Positions 32,100 through 42,535 of a stretch of 64,000 nt of DNA are shown piece after piece; the first letter of the stretch is position 1, and the number at the start of each line of letters is the position of its first letter. The stretch comes from Fulvia fulva (lineage: Eukaryota > Ascomycota > Dothideomycetes > Mycosphaerellales > Mycosphaerellaceae). The position numbers and the translations under genes are program-made. Under the pieces are notes generated by a model. It searched no databases. It was given only the letters and a program-made list of their open reading frames with translations, and had not been told where the DNA came from. Location of the stretch: contig NC_063019.1 of the NCBI RefSeq assembly GCF_020509005.1, forward strand, positions 3,100,001 through 3,164,000, written 5' to 3'.

Positions 32100-34226
32100 A
32101 TGCCTAGAGAACGCAACGCGGCGACACCATCAGCAGGTGGTCGCGCGCTCGTAGACAGTCAGGATACAGGCACCGTCACGCCTCCCCCGAACCCAGACAA
32201 CATGACTTCACAAACAGCGAACGGCGGCATGCGACCGCCACCTAAGCCTAAGGGCAAAAGCAAGCAGCGCACATCTCTTTTCCCCGACCTCTCCTCTTTT
32301 CCTCAGAGTCAGACACAGGACGACAACCGGCGGGTCACAGTAGACACCGGTGTCGCGCTACAACAAGAGATTGATAAAGCTTACCAGAAGGCCTTCGAGC
32401 GAGAGGAAGGTGGTGAGATTGACTTTACAGAACTGTTCGAGTTCAAGCTCGAAGAGAACCCAGGCGGCGACCCAGACGAGGTGTATCTATCACTCGACGA
32501 GGCAGAACACATTCTCGCATCCGAATACCAGAATGTCACCCCAGACAACCTCACGACCCTTGCATCCCAACACCCGAAGACCACCCACGACTTCGTGCTA
32601 CAAGCAGTCAACACGGCAATTACTAAGGGCAGACAACTCGATGTAATGGAGCGAGCCAACGACCTCCAGAACACCCAGTACACCACGCTGTACACCGAAT
32701 ACGACCGCATCTACAAGATGCTGCGAAGTGAAGAGCTTGTCACACAGAAAATGGCAGCAGATCTCAAGAGCAAGAAGGATTGCGACCCAGCTAAGTTGCA
32801 AGAGCTGGGGAAGAAATACAAGGAAGCCAACAACCTGTGCAAGCAGTTCAGCGAGATCTGCGAGAAGGAGAAGAAGAAGGCACAAGATGCTGAGGCGAAG
32901 AACCAGGCCCTACAACAAGAAGTCGATGACCTGAAGGCTCGGCTTGAGGCAGGAGACACCACACAGAACGGAGGTAGGGGCCGCTCAGGCCGCCGACCCT
33001 CTCGTTCCCGCCCACGCGAGACCTCACTCGAGCAGCTATTGCGTAGGTATCGCGAAGCTGCTGGTGGAGGGGGCGGTGGCGGTGGTGGTGATAACGATAA
33101 CGATGGAGACGACGATGACCGTGGCGACAATGGCCGAGGACGTGACAACGACCGTCCGCGACCAGGACCCAACAACAGTCGTGACTCGAGAATGCGCAAC
33201 ACCCGCACCCAGACACCACTGGTTGACCTTCCAGAACGTCTCTTCACCATTGACCGCACCCTCACTCGCGGCATGGAGATCGGCAAGGGTGTGCCCGACC
33301 CTAAGCACTTCAAGAACGATGACGACCCCAATTTCGACAGCTGGTACAGCAGTGTTCTCCTAAAGCTGACTGTAGCAACCTTCCGCACTGAGGCAGATGG
33401 TCTGCGCTTCGTGTATGGGTGGACACAAGGTGATCCTCAGCGAAGCATCAAGCCGAGGATCCCTGTGCCTGGACAGCAGTCCTTCAACGAGTTCAAGACT
33501 GGAGAAGAGTTATTAGACTGGATGACACGCCAATATGGCACACGCAATGAGGGAACCAAGGCTATGGTTGACATTGCTACCTGCAAGCAAGAACAAGGCG
33601 AAACCTTTGTAGCCTTCCATGCCCGCTACTCGAAGTTGCGCGCCTGGATGTCATGGACCGATGAGACCGAGCTCATGCTGTTCCGTAACCGACTGAACCG
33701 CAAGTACTTCATCAAGACCTTCGGCGACCGCGAAGTCGACCGCCGCCTAGACAGCATGCAAGACGTTATCGAGGAGTGCACCGCACTGGACGAGAGTTTC
33801 TACGAGACAGATCGACTATACCCGCAGAAGGAGCGCCCCCGGGGCAATGGCAACTCGAACAGCAATGGCGGCCAGAACAACCAGAACAACGGCAACGCAG
33901 TTGCTAGTGCCGCTGCCGGTGTAGCAGGTGCCTTGGTACAGCGCCCACTACAGTACGCTGGTACCAAGAAGAAGGAGGATCTGCCGACACATCTACAGAA
34001 CCTGCCTACGCTCAACCGTGAGCAGCGCGAAGACCTTAAGAAGCAGGGTAAGTGCTACCGCTGCCGTACAGGTTCTCACGTGTCGACCAACCCTGAATGC
34101 CCAATGTATGGGTACGATGGCGACTATCGCCCACCGCGTCCACGCAATACCACGCCGAATCCGAACGCGAACCTCAGTTCCCTAGCCGCCGATCCGCGGC
34201 AGGGAAATGGCACGACCGCTGCCTAA
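32100..34226 (+). CDS. Gag of Gypsy element 1, 708 aa
   Basis: An intact frame. The N-terminal third is disordered. About residues 200-283 form a charged coiled coil (LRSEELVTQKMAADLKSKKD onward to EVDDLKARLEAGD). An Arg/Ser-rich piece and a Gly run with an Asp/Asn-rich block follow at about 285-345. The retrotransposon Gag domain lies at about 397-567 (ELLDWMTRQYG, TFVAFHARYSKLRAWM, LMLFRNRLNRKYF). The zinc knuckle is C652-x2-C655-x4-H660-x6-C667, with a longer last gap than the usual CX2CX4HX4C. Gag would form the virus-like particle. The stop at 34,224 is overlapped by pol in the -1 frame. Confidence 0.92.
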   Translation: MPRERNAATPSAGGRALVDSQDTGTVTPPPNPDNMTSQTANGGMRPPPKPKGKSKQRTSLFPDLSSFPQSQTQDDNRRVTVDTGVALQQEIDKAYQKAFEREEGGEIDFTELFEFKLEENPGGDPDEVYLSLDEAEHILASEYQNVTPDNLTTLASQHPKTTHDFVLQAVNTAITKGRQLDVMERANDLQNTQYTTLYTEYDRIYKMLRSEELVTQKMAADLKSKKDCDPAKLQELGKKYKEANNLCKQFSEICEKEKKKAQDAEAKNQALQQEVDDLKARLEAGDTTQNGGRGRSGRRPSRSRPRETSLEQLLRRYREAAGGGGGGGGGDNDNDGDDDDRGDNGRGRDNDRPRPGPNNSRDSRMRNTRTQTPLVDLPERLFTIDRTLTRGMEIGKGVPDPKHFKNDDDPNFDSWYSSVLLKLTVATFRTEADGLRFVYGWTQGDPQRSIKPRIPVPGQQSFNEFKTGEELLDWMTRQYGTRNEGTKAMVDIATCKQEQGETFVAFHARYSKLRAWMSWTDETELMLFRNRLNRKYFIKTFGDREVDRRLDSMQDVIEECTALDESFYETDRLYPQKERPRGNGNSNSNGGQNNQNNGNAVASAAAGVAGALVQRPLQYAGTKKKEDLPTHLQNLPTLNREQREDLKKQGKCYRCRTGSHVSTNPECPMYGYDGDYRPPRPRNTTPNPNANLSSLAADPRQGNGTTAA

Positions 34227-37200
34227 GCGTGGTAGACAGCGGTCACCCGAACTTCCTAGGACAGAAAGAGCATGAGATTGAGAGACACGGAACGCAAGAG
34301 ACGGTAACAGACTATAGTGAGGAGCTTAAGATATCGGCATGCGCACTGGATAAGCAACAGCCAGCTGTGTACCCTCACATAGTGTTACCCGTAATGATAC
34401 AACAGAGAAAGGCTCGAGGCCTTGTAGATTCTGCTTCCACCTCTCTCTTTCTTGACTGGAAATTCACACGCAAATACACAATACCCCTGATCCCTTTGAC
34501 GCAAAGCCGACGACTAACACTGGGAGATGGAACGGCCACTGCGCGGCAGATTACACACGCGGCCCCTGTAGACGTAGTCATAGGCGATCATCACGAGCAA
34601 ATGTTATGCTACGTCACCGACCTCGAATACGACATCGTCTTTGGCCTGCCGTGGCTTACAGCGCACAACCCAAACATCTTCTGGGAGACAGGCGAGGTGG
34701 CATTCAGGTCGGATTACTGCTTTGGTCACTGTCTACAGAATAAGACACCGACAACAGTGCAATCCCTGAACCACCGCGAGAAGAAGAAGCAGGCACCAGT
34801 ACGGTACGGACCAGAGCCCTTCACTGGAGATGTAGCGAGCTTCACAGCAGGAGGAGCAGAGCTGAATGCCTCATCATATGACCTGGAAGACATAGACGAT
34901 GAAGAAGTGGACTGCCAGGGCGTTTCTCAACGCGCGTGGGGGATGTACGCGCACCGGCCTGGGGCTGAGTGCTTCTACATCATGCCCACTAGGCGTGAGA
35001 GCGACGGCGGAGAGCTTAAGCTGAGTGCAATGGCTGCTGATGATCTGGACCAATTCTTGAACAAGCAGTTCAATCACAACCCGAAGGAGAAGTTGCCGCC
35101 AATGTACCACGATATTGCGGACGCTTTCTCAGCTAAGGATCATGAAGGACTCCCACCTCACCGACTAGGCGTAGATCATGAGATTCACATTAAGCCTGAT
35201 GGTCCACAAGAGCCACCATACCGCAAGCCCTACGGCCTAGCTGAGAAGGAGAACGAGGCAGTTAAAAAATGGCTAGACGAGCAAACATCTGAAGGGAAGG
35301 TGCGGAAAGCAGGGCAAAAGACGAACCAGTCTCCTGCACCAGTGCTAGTGGTACGTAAGCCTGGAGGTGGGCTGCGTGTTTGTATCGACTACAGAGGATT
35401 GAATGCGATCACTATCAAGAACCGGTATCCGATTCCCTTGATACAAGAGACGCTCAACCGCATGCACGGCAAGAAGTACTTCACAAAGCTGGACATTGTA
35501 GCAGCCTTCAACAAGTTACGGATAGCTGAAGGGCACGAGTGGTTGACAGCGTTTGCGACACGATACGGCATCTACGAGTGTCTAGTGTTGCCATTCGGCT
35601 TGTGCAACGGACCAGCATCGTTCCAATCATACATCAACAAGGTCTTGCAAGAACACCTAGACGACTTTGTGTCGGCCTACCTGGATGACGTACTTATCTT
35701 CAGTGACACCTTGGAGGAGCACATTGAACACGTGCGGAAGGTTCTCACCAAGCTACGCGATGCAGGACTTACAGTGGACATCGACAAAAGCGAATTCCAC
35801 CAACAGAAGGTGAAGTATCTTGGGCTAATCATAACCCCTGACGGCATCGAGATGGACCCCGAGAAACTCGAATGTATTCAGACATGGGAAGCTCCTGAGA
35901 ACCTGAAGGATGTCCAGGCCTTCCTTGGATTTGCCAACTTCTACAGGCGATTCATCGAAGCATTTTCGCGCATAGCTGCTCCTCTCACAAACCTGACCAA
36001 GTCGGACGGACCAAGCAATCACAAGAACAGAAGGATTCAATGGTCACTAGATTGCCAACGAGCCTTTGACAATTTGAAAGCTGCGTTCAGCAAAGCCGGC
36101 ATGCTCGCACATTACGTGCCAGGCAGGGAAACAGTAATAGAGACAGATTCTTCAGATTTTGTGAACGCCGGCGTGCTTTCGCAGTATGACGAGAATGGTG
36201 TGCTACATCCTGTGGCCTTCTACTCGAAGAAGTTGAGTCCACAGGAGTGCAATTATGAAATCTATGATAAGGAACTGTTAGCCATCATCAAGGCTTTTGA
36301 GGAATGGAGACCCGAGCTCGCCTGCGAGGCAGATGATGAGGACTCACAGCCAGTCAAGATTTACACCGACCACAAGAACCTGGAATACTTCATGACGACA
36401 AAGCAGCTAAATCGGCGACAAGCGCGTTGGGCTGAGTTCTTGTCACAGTTCAACTTCAAGATAATATACCGTCCAGGACTTCAAGGTACAAAGCCAGACA
36501 GCCTGACGAGACGCAGCCAGGACCTTCCGCAGGGGGTGGACGACCCTCGGAACCAGCATCAGCATCAGACATTGCTGCCTCCTAAGCGATTCCTTAAGAT
36601 CGCCTCACTACAGGCAACAGTAGAAGATGCGCCGGAAGAAGAGGAACCAGTACCGCTAAACCCTGAAGCTGAAGAGTTTATGCCTACAGAACGAGATGCG
36701 CCTACTGAACAACCGGCGACGCGTGAAAGTCAGCGGGAAGCCGAACTCGAGTATCGAATGTCGACGGCGTACGTAACCGATAACGAGCTCAAGACCGCGA
36801 TTAAGGACCTGCAGAAAGACCGCACTCCTACACTGCTACAGAGAGCGAAGATTCACCCAGCACACTGCAAAGTGGATGGCGACCTGCTATATGTTCGAAA
36901 CCAATACGACGGCTGGAGCTTATGGGTACCAAATGACCAAGCTTTACAGACCAGGATAATCAAGATAAACCATGACGCTCCAGCAGCAGGCCATCCAGGA
37001 CGAGCTCGCACTTATGAACTCGTAGCACGTGAATTCTACTGGCCTGGATTAGCGAGATCCGTGCGCAGATACACCGCGAATTGCCGCACCTGCCGTACAA
37101 CAAAATCTCTGCACTCCCAGCCACTAGGATTACTACAGCCACTTCCTGTTCCAGATCGGCCTTGGAAACACATTGCAGTCGACTTCGTTGTCGGACTCCC

Positions 37201-37663
37201 AGACAGCACTCTTGACGGCATGGTCTACAACAACATTATGACCGTCACTGACAGGCTCACTAAGGAAGTCGAGCTGATCCCTATTGGCGCAATGACAGCA
37301 CAGAATACGGCAAGGCTTTTCCTCAAACATGTGTTCTGTCGGCGCGGGTTTCCTGACACCATTACATCAGACCGTGGCAAGCAGTGGGTTGCTACCTTCT
37401 GGAAGAAACTCTGCAAGATGCTCCGCACAAATCGCAAGCTGAGTTCTTCGTATCACCCAGAAACTGATGGACAGTCAGAACGCACTAACCAGGCGATGGA
37501 ACAGTATCTCCGCATGTTCACCAACGAGGCACAGGATGACTGGGCAGAATGGCTGTGCCTTGCTCAGTTCGCGATCAACAATCACCTGTCTGAGACTACT
37601 GGTGTGTCGCCGTTCTACGCCACCTTAGGATACAACCCTGAGTTTACCATAGGGTCCGAATGA
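34097..37663 (+). CDS. Pol of Gypsy element 1 (PR-RT-RH-IN), truncated at its C-terminus
   Basis: The product should be made as Gag-Pol by -1 frameshifting; the Met at 34,097 is incidental. The protease site is LVDSAST with D111. RT has IKNRYPIPLIQETL, KLDIVAAFNKLRI, the FGLCNGPASFQ block and YLDD at 528-531. RNase H has ETDSSDFVNAG (D684), YEIYDKELLAII and [10 protein letters not shown]. Integrase has H959-x6-H966-x29-C996-x2-C999 and the triad D1029, D1092, E1128 (D-x35-E). Homology stops at YNPEFT (37,646); the last codons IGSE and the stop come from an inverted LTR. The integrase C-terminal part and chromodomain are therefore lost, so targeting or integration is probably impaired. Confidence 0.93.
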   Translation: MPNVWVRWRLSPTASTQYHAESEREPQFPSRRSAAGKWHDRCLSVVDSGHPNFLGQKEHEIERHGTQETVTDYSEELKISACALDKQQPAVYPHIVLPVMIQQRKARGLVDSASTSLFLDWKFTRKYTIPLIPLTQSRRLTLGDGTATARQITHAAPVDVVIGDHHEQMLCYVTDLEYDIVFGLPWLTAHNPNIFWETGEVAFRSDYCFGHCLQNKTPTTVQSLNHREKKKQAPVRYGPEPFTGDVASFTAGGAELNASSYDLEDIDDEEVDCQGVSQRAWGMYAHRPGAECFYIMPTRRESDGGELKLSAMAADDLDQFLNKQFNHNPKEKLPPMYHDIADAFSAKDHEGLPPHRLGVDHEIHIKPDGPQEPPYRKPYGLAEKENEAVKKWLDEQTSEGKVRKAGQKTNQSPAPVLVVRKPGGGLRVCIDYRGLNAITIKNRYPIPLIQETLNRMHGKKYFTKLDIVAAFNKLRIAEGHEWLTAFATRYGIYECLVLPFGLCNGPASFQSYINKVLQEHLDDFVSAYLDDVLIFSDTLEEHIEHVRKVLTKLRDAGLTVDIDKSEFHQQKVKYLGLIITPDGIEMDPEKLECIQTWEAPENLKDVQAFLGFANFYRRFIEAFSRIAAPLTNLTKSDGPSNHKNRRIQWSLDCQRAFDNLKAAFSKAGMLAHYVPGRETVIETDSSDFVNAGVLSQYDENGVLHPVAFYSKKLSPQECNYEIYDKELLAIIKAFEEWRPELACEADDEDSQPVKIYTDHKNLEYFMTTKQLNRRQARWAEFLSQFNFKIIYRPGLQGTKPDSLTRRSQDLPQGVDDPRNQHQHQTLLPPKRFLKIASLQATVEDAPEEEEPVPLNPEAEEFMPTERDAPTEQPATRESQREAELEYRMSTAYVTDNELKTAIKDLQKDRTPTLLQRAKIHPAHCKVDGDLLYVRNQYDGWSLWVPNDQALQTRIIKINHDAPAAGHPGRARTYELVAREFYWPGLARSVRRYTANCRTCRTTKSLHSQPLGLLQPLPVPDRPWKHIAVDFVVGLPDSTLDGMVYNNIMTVTDRLTKEVELIPIGAMTAQNTARLFLKHVFCRRGFPDTITSDRGKQWVATFWKKLCKMLRTNRKLSSSYHPETDGQSERTNQAMEQYLRMFTNEAQDDWAEWLCLAQFAINNHLSETTGVSPFYATLGYNPEFTIGSE
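34202..34244 (+). promoter_or_regulatory. -1 ribosomal frameshift signal between gag and pol
   Basis: The heptamer G GGA AAT (34,202-34,208) is in the gag frame with X XXY YYZ form. Five bases later an 8-bp perfect stem GACCGCTG / CAGCGGTC (34,214-34,221 and 34,237-34,244) closes a 15-nt loop. The gag stop is 15 nt after the heptamer. Slipping back one base reads GGG AAA TGG, which is exactly the pol frame. The same heptamer and stem survive in element 2. Confidence 0.85.
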
Positions 37664-37814
37664 GATAGTTGTTGTTCTACGAAGCTACGAAAGAGGAGCG
37701 CGAGGCGCGGCGAAGTTATAAAGCAAAGCCAAGCCGCGCTAACCCGATGCAGAAGGTCCGCGGTTCAGCCGGGCCGACGCAGCTATAGTGAGGGGTCGCG
37801 GGCTGCCCGTGACA
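37645..37814 (-). repeat. Truncated 3' LTR of Gypsy element 2
   Basis: The 170 bp match the first 170 bp of the 237-bp LTR and then stop at the junction with pol of element 1. The LTR start (TGTCACGGG on the minus strand, 37,814) is preceded by the purine tract GGGAGGGGGGTAC. Confidence 0.88.
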
Positions 37815-37829
37815 GTACCCCCCCTCCCA
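37815..37829 (-). promoter_or_regulatory. Polypurine tract of Gypsy element 2
   Basis: The minus strand reads TTGGGAGGGGGGTAC immediately before the LTR start. This is the expected site of second-strand priming. Confidence 0.8.
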
Positions 37830-38008
37830 AAACACGCCTCAGTCCTCTGAGCGTTATTCACCTTGTGAGGCCACTTGCCTGTCGAGCTCCATAATCGCGC
37901 GAACGCCGAATCATCCTCTAGTGCCCTGTCGTCATCCGATAACATCGCATTCGCTCTATTAAGACCATCCTCGACCGGCTTCCTTCGAGAAACATGTTGC
38001 CTAGTTAG

Positions 38009-41000
38009 CTAGCTTGCCCCAGATCTAAGTCTGTCTTCGGCTCGCACTCGCGTATGATCCTTATGACCAAAGTTGGGTATTATTGTAGGCTCTGTAGGCT
38101 CCACTCGAGTATCGAATATGTGCGGAGCAGATTCTATTAGAGGCAAGGCTCGAGGCGACTCATTCGTGACGGTGTCTTTCGGAATGACCCTGATCGAGTT
38201 GAGCCCGGGTATCTCAGTGGCTGGTAGGGACCAGTCAGATGGAGCTGCGAAGCCTATAGGCGTAGACAACTCCGGCCGGTTATGGTGAAAGTCTACAACA
38301 GCGGCGGCTACGTGTTCAAGCATGTCCTCTGCAGGTTGCTAGGTCTCACCATCCTCCTCGTTCTGATATCCAGCCCATTTCACCTTGTACTATGTATCTA
38401 CTTTGCGCTTGTGCCCCTTCTTCACCTTGCCTGCCCGCTTACGGGTGTATATGTCAAGGATCTTTTCCACCTCGTACATGTGCGTAGGTGCTGCCACTAT
38501 ATCGGCTACTACATCAGCCTCGGTGGTGTCAGGTTCGATAGTTATCGGTGGTGGCGGCGCCAGATGCTGCCCTTCAAGTGGTGGGAAATCGGGGTGGTCG
38601 GCTCGTTATAGTAGTGAGGTGTGGAAGCAGTTATTAAGTCCTACTAGAGCGTCTGATAGTTTCAGTCGATAAGAGAGTCTGGCCGGCATAACTTCCGTGA
38701 TCTGGTAAGGGCCGGCATATCTCCTGTCTAGCTTCTTAGATAGTCGAGTCGTGCGGATGTTCTTAGTACTAAGATACACCTAATCACCTACCTTGTAGTC
38801 TAGAGGAATGCTTCGGTGGCGGTTTGCTACCTCTGCTTAGAGAGCTTGTGACATTCGTATATTCTCTTAAAGGTGTTTATAAAGCTCGCAAATTCGACGC
38901 ACAAAGGTTTCTGCTGATCGCGCATCTAGTCGCTAGAGAGTGGTCAGTCCTCCCTCCTTTCTAGCGTTTAGGTCAACTCGCTCTATAAACTCAGGGTTGT
39001 ATCCTAAGGTGGCGTAGAACGGCGACATACCAGTAGTCTCAGACAGGTGATTGTTGATCGCGAACTAAGTAAGGCACAGCCATTCTGCCTAGTCATCCTG
39101 TGCCTCGTTAGTGAACATACGGAGATACTGTTCTATCGCCTAGTTAGTACGTTCTGACTATCCATCAGTTTCTGGGTGATACGAAGAACTTAGCTTGCGA
39201 TTTGTACGGAGCATCTTGCAGAGTTTCTTCCAGAAGGTAGCAACCCACTGCTTACTACGGTCTGATGTAATAGTGTTAGGAAACCCGCGCCGACAGAACA
39301 TATGTTTAAGGAAAAGCCTTGCCGCATTCTGTGCTGTCATTGCGCCAATAGGGATCAGCTCGACTTCCTTAGTGAGCCTGTTAGTGACGGTCATAATGTT
39401 GTTATAGACTATGCCGTCAAGAGTGCTGTCTAGGAGTCCGATAACGAAGTCGACTGTAATGTGTTTCTAAGGCCGATCTGGAACAGGAAGTGGCTGTAGT
39501 AATCCTAGTGGCTAGGAGTGCAGAGATTTTGTTGTACGGTAGGTGCGGCAATTCGCGGTGTATCTACGCACGGATCTCGCTAATCCAGGCCAGTAGAATT
39601 CACGTGCTACGAGTTCATAAGTGCGAGCTCGTCCTAGATAGCCTGCTGCTAGAGCGTCATGGTTTATCTTGATTATCCTAGTCTATAAAGCTTGGTCATT
39701 TGGTACCTATAAGCTCTAGCCGTCGTATTGGTTTCGAACATATAGTAGGTCGCTATCCACTTTATAGTGTGCTAGGTGAATCTTCGCTCTCTATAGCAGT
39801 GTAGGAGTACGGTCTTTCTATAGGTCCTTAATCGCGGTCTTAAGCTCGTTATCGGTTACGTACGCCGTCGACATTCGATACTCGAGTTCGGCTTCCCGCT
39901 GACTTTTACGCGTCGCCGGTTGTTTAGTAGGCGCATCTCGTTCTGTAGGTATAAACTCTTTAGCTTTAGGGTTTAGCGGTACTAGTTCCTCTTCTTCCGG
40001 CGTATCTTCTACTGTTGCCTATAGTAAGGCGATCTTAAGGAATCGCTTAGGAGGTAGCAATGTCTGATACTGATGCTGGTTCCGAGGGTCGTCCACCCCC
40101 TACGGAAGGTCCTAGCTACGTCTCGTCAGGCTGTCTAGCTTTATACCTTGAAGTCCTAGACGGTATATTATCTTAAAGTTGAACTGTGACAAGAACTTAG
40201 CCCAACGCGCTTGTCGCCGATTTAGCTGCTTTGTCGTTATGAAGTATTCTAGGTTCTTGTGGTCGGTGTAAATCTTGACTGGCTGTGAGTCCTTATCATC
40301 TGCCTCGTAGGCGAGCTCGGGTCTCTATTCCTTAAAAGCCTTGATGATAGCTAACAGTTCCTTATCATAGATTTCATAATTGCACTCCTATGGACTCAAC
40401 TTCTTCGAGTAGAAGGCTATAGGATGTAGCATACCATTCTCGTCATACTGCGAAAGCACGCCGGCGTTCACAAAATCTGAAGAATCTGTCTCTATTACTG
40501 TTTCCCTACCTAGCACGTAATGTACGAGCATGCCGGCTTTGCTAAACGTAGCTTTCAAATTGTCAAAGGCTCGTTAGTAATCTAGTGACCATTGAATCCT
40601 TCTGTTCTTGTGATTGCTTGGTCCGTCCGACTTGGTCAGGTTTGTAAGAGGAGTAGCTATACGCGAAAATGCTTCGATGAACCGCCTATAGAAGTTGGCA
40701 AATCCAAGGAAGGCCTAGACATCCTTTAGGTTCTTAGGAGCTTCCTATGTCTGAATACATTCGAGTTTCTCGGGGTCTATCTCGATGCCGTTAGGGGTTA
40801 TAATTAGCCCAAGATACTTCACCTTCTGTTAGTAGAATTCGCTTTTGTCGATGTCCACTATAAGTCCTACATCGCGTAGCTTAGTGAGAACCTTCCGCAC
40901 GTGTTCAATGTGCTCCTCTAAGGTGTCACTAAAGATAAGTACGTCATCTAGGTAGGCCGACACAAAGTCGTCTAGGTGTTCTTGTAAGACCTTGTTGATA

Positions 41001-42535
41001 TATAATTGGAACGATGCTGGTCCGTTGCACAAGCCGAATGGCAACACTAGACACTCGTAGATGCCGTATCGTGTCGCAAACGCTGTCAACCACTCGTGCC
41101 CTTCAGCTATCCGTAACTTGTTAAAGGCTGCTACAATGTCCAGCTTTGTGAAGTACTTCTTGCCGTGCATGCGGTTGAGCGTCTCTTGTATCAAGGGAAT
41201 CGGATACCGGTTCTTGATAGTGATCGCATTCAATCCTCTGTAGTCGATACAAACACGCAGCCCACCTCTAGGCTTACGTACCACTAGTACTGGTGTAGGA
41301 GACTGGTTCGTCTTTTGCCCTGCTTTCCGCACCTTCCCTTCAGATGTTTGCTCGTCTAGCCATTTCTTAACTGCCTCGTTCTCCTTCTTAGCTAGGCCGT
41401 AGGGCTTGCGGTATAGTGGCTCTTATGGACCATTAGGCTTAATGTGAATCTTATGATCTACGCCTAGTCGGTGAGGTGGGAGTCCTTTATAATCCTTAGC
41501 TAAGAAAGCGTCCGTAATATCGTGGTACATTGGCGGCAACTTCTCCTTCGGGTTGTGATTGAACTGCTTGTTCAAGAATTGGTCTAGATCATTAGCAGCT
41601 ATTGCACTTAGCTTAAGCTCTCCGCCGTCGCTCTTACGCCTAGTGGGCATGATGTAGAAGCACTTAGCCCCAGGCCGGTGCGCGTACATCCCCCACGCGC
41701 GTTAAGAAACGCCCTGGCAGTCCACTTCTTCATCGTCTATGTCTTCTAGGTCATATAATAAGACATTCAGCTCTGCCCCTCCTGCTGTGAAGCTCGCTAC
41801 ATCTCCAGTGAAGGGCTCTAGTCCGTACCGTACTAGTGCCTGCTTCTTCTTCTCGCGGTGGTTCAGGGATTGCACTATTGTCGGTGTCTTATTCTGTAGA
41901 CAGTGACCAAAGCAGTAATCCGACCTGAATGCCACCTCGCCTATCTCCTAGAAGATGTTTAGGTTGTGCGCTATAAGCCACGGCAGGCCAAAGACGATGT
42001 CGTATTCGAGGTCGGTGACGTAGCATAACATTTGCTCGTGATGATCGCCTATAACTACGTCTATAGGGGCCGCGTGTGTAATCTGCCGCGTAGTAGCCGT
42101 TCTATCTCCTAGTGTTAGTCGTCGGCTTTGCGTCAAAGGGATTAGGGGTATTGTGTATTTGCGTGTGAATTTCTAGTCAAGAAAGAGAGAGGTGGAAGCA
42201 GAATCTATAAGGCCTCGAGCCTTTCTCTGTTATATCATTACGGGTAACACTATATAAGGGTACATAGCTAGCTGTTGCTTATCCAGTGCGCATGCCGATA
42301 TCTTAAGCTCCTCACTATAGTCTGTTACCGTCTCTTGCGTTCCGTGTCTCTCAATCTTATGCTCTTTCTGTCCTAGGAAGTTCGGGTGACCGCTGTCTAC
42401 TACGCTTAGGCAGCGGTCGTGCCATTTCCCTGCCGCGGATCGGCGGCTAGGGAACTGAGGTTCGCGTTCGGATTCGGCGTGGTATTGCGTAGACGCGGTG
42501 GGCGATAGTCGCTATCGTACCTATACATTGGGCAT
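38009..42535 (-). pseudogene. Pol of Gypsy element 2 with C-terminal chromodomain, RIP-broken
   Basis: Pieces stay open: 41,948-42,136 and 41,423-41,935 (protease to RT linker), 40,829-41,332 (RT with AYLDDVLIFS), and 39,158-39,394 (integrase core). Stops are C/T and G/A changes. Beyond the point where element 1 is cut, about 38,540-38,290 reads VEKILDIYTRKRAGK, YKVKWAGYQNEED and MLEHVAAAVVDFHHNRPE, the blocks of a chromodomain. This marks the family as a chromovirus, whose integrase is usually guided to methylated heterochromatin. The exact C-terminus is uncertain; the minus frame 38,009-38,323 continues after the chromodomain. Confidence 0.85.

Larger units (their letters stand above)
31780..37646 (+). 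mobile_element. Gypsy/Ty3 chromovirus-type element 1, clean, truncated in pol
   Basis: Order: 5' LTR, leader, gag, pol (protease, RT, RNase H, integrase), then an abrupt end at 37,646 where the sequence joins a truncated LTR of the opposite-strand copy. It shows normal TG/CA and open frames throughout. Its 5' flank is the tail of LINE B. The missing part (integrase C-terminus, chromodomain, purine tract, 3' LTR) is present in element 2. It is collinear with the inverse of 38,986-44,852, with no net length difference at five checkpoints. Confidence 0.9.

Noticed and set aside
32711..33388. 225-codon minus frame opposite gag
   Set aside because: Its Ser/Pro/Arg composition mirrors the Gly/Asp/Arg-rich gag strand; a shadow.
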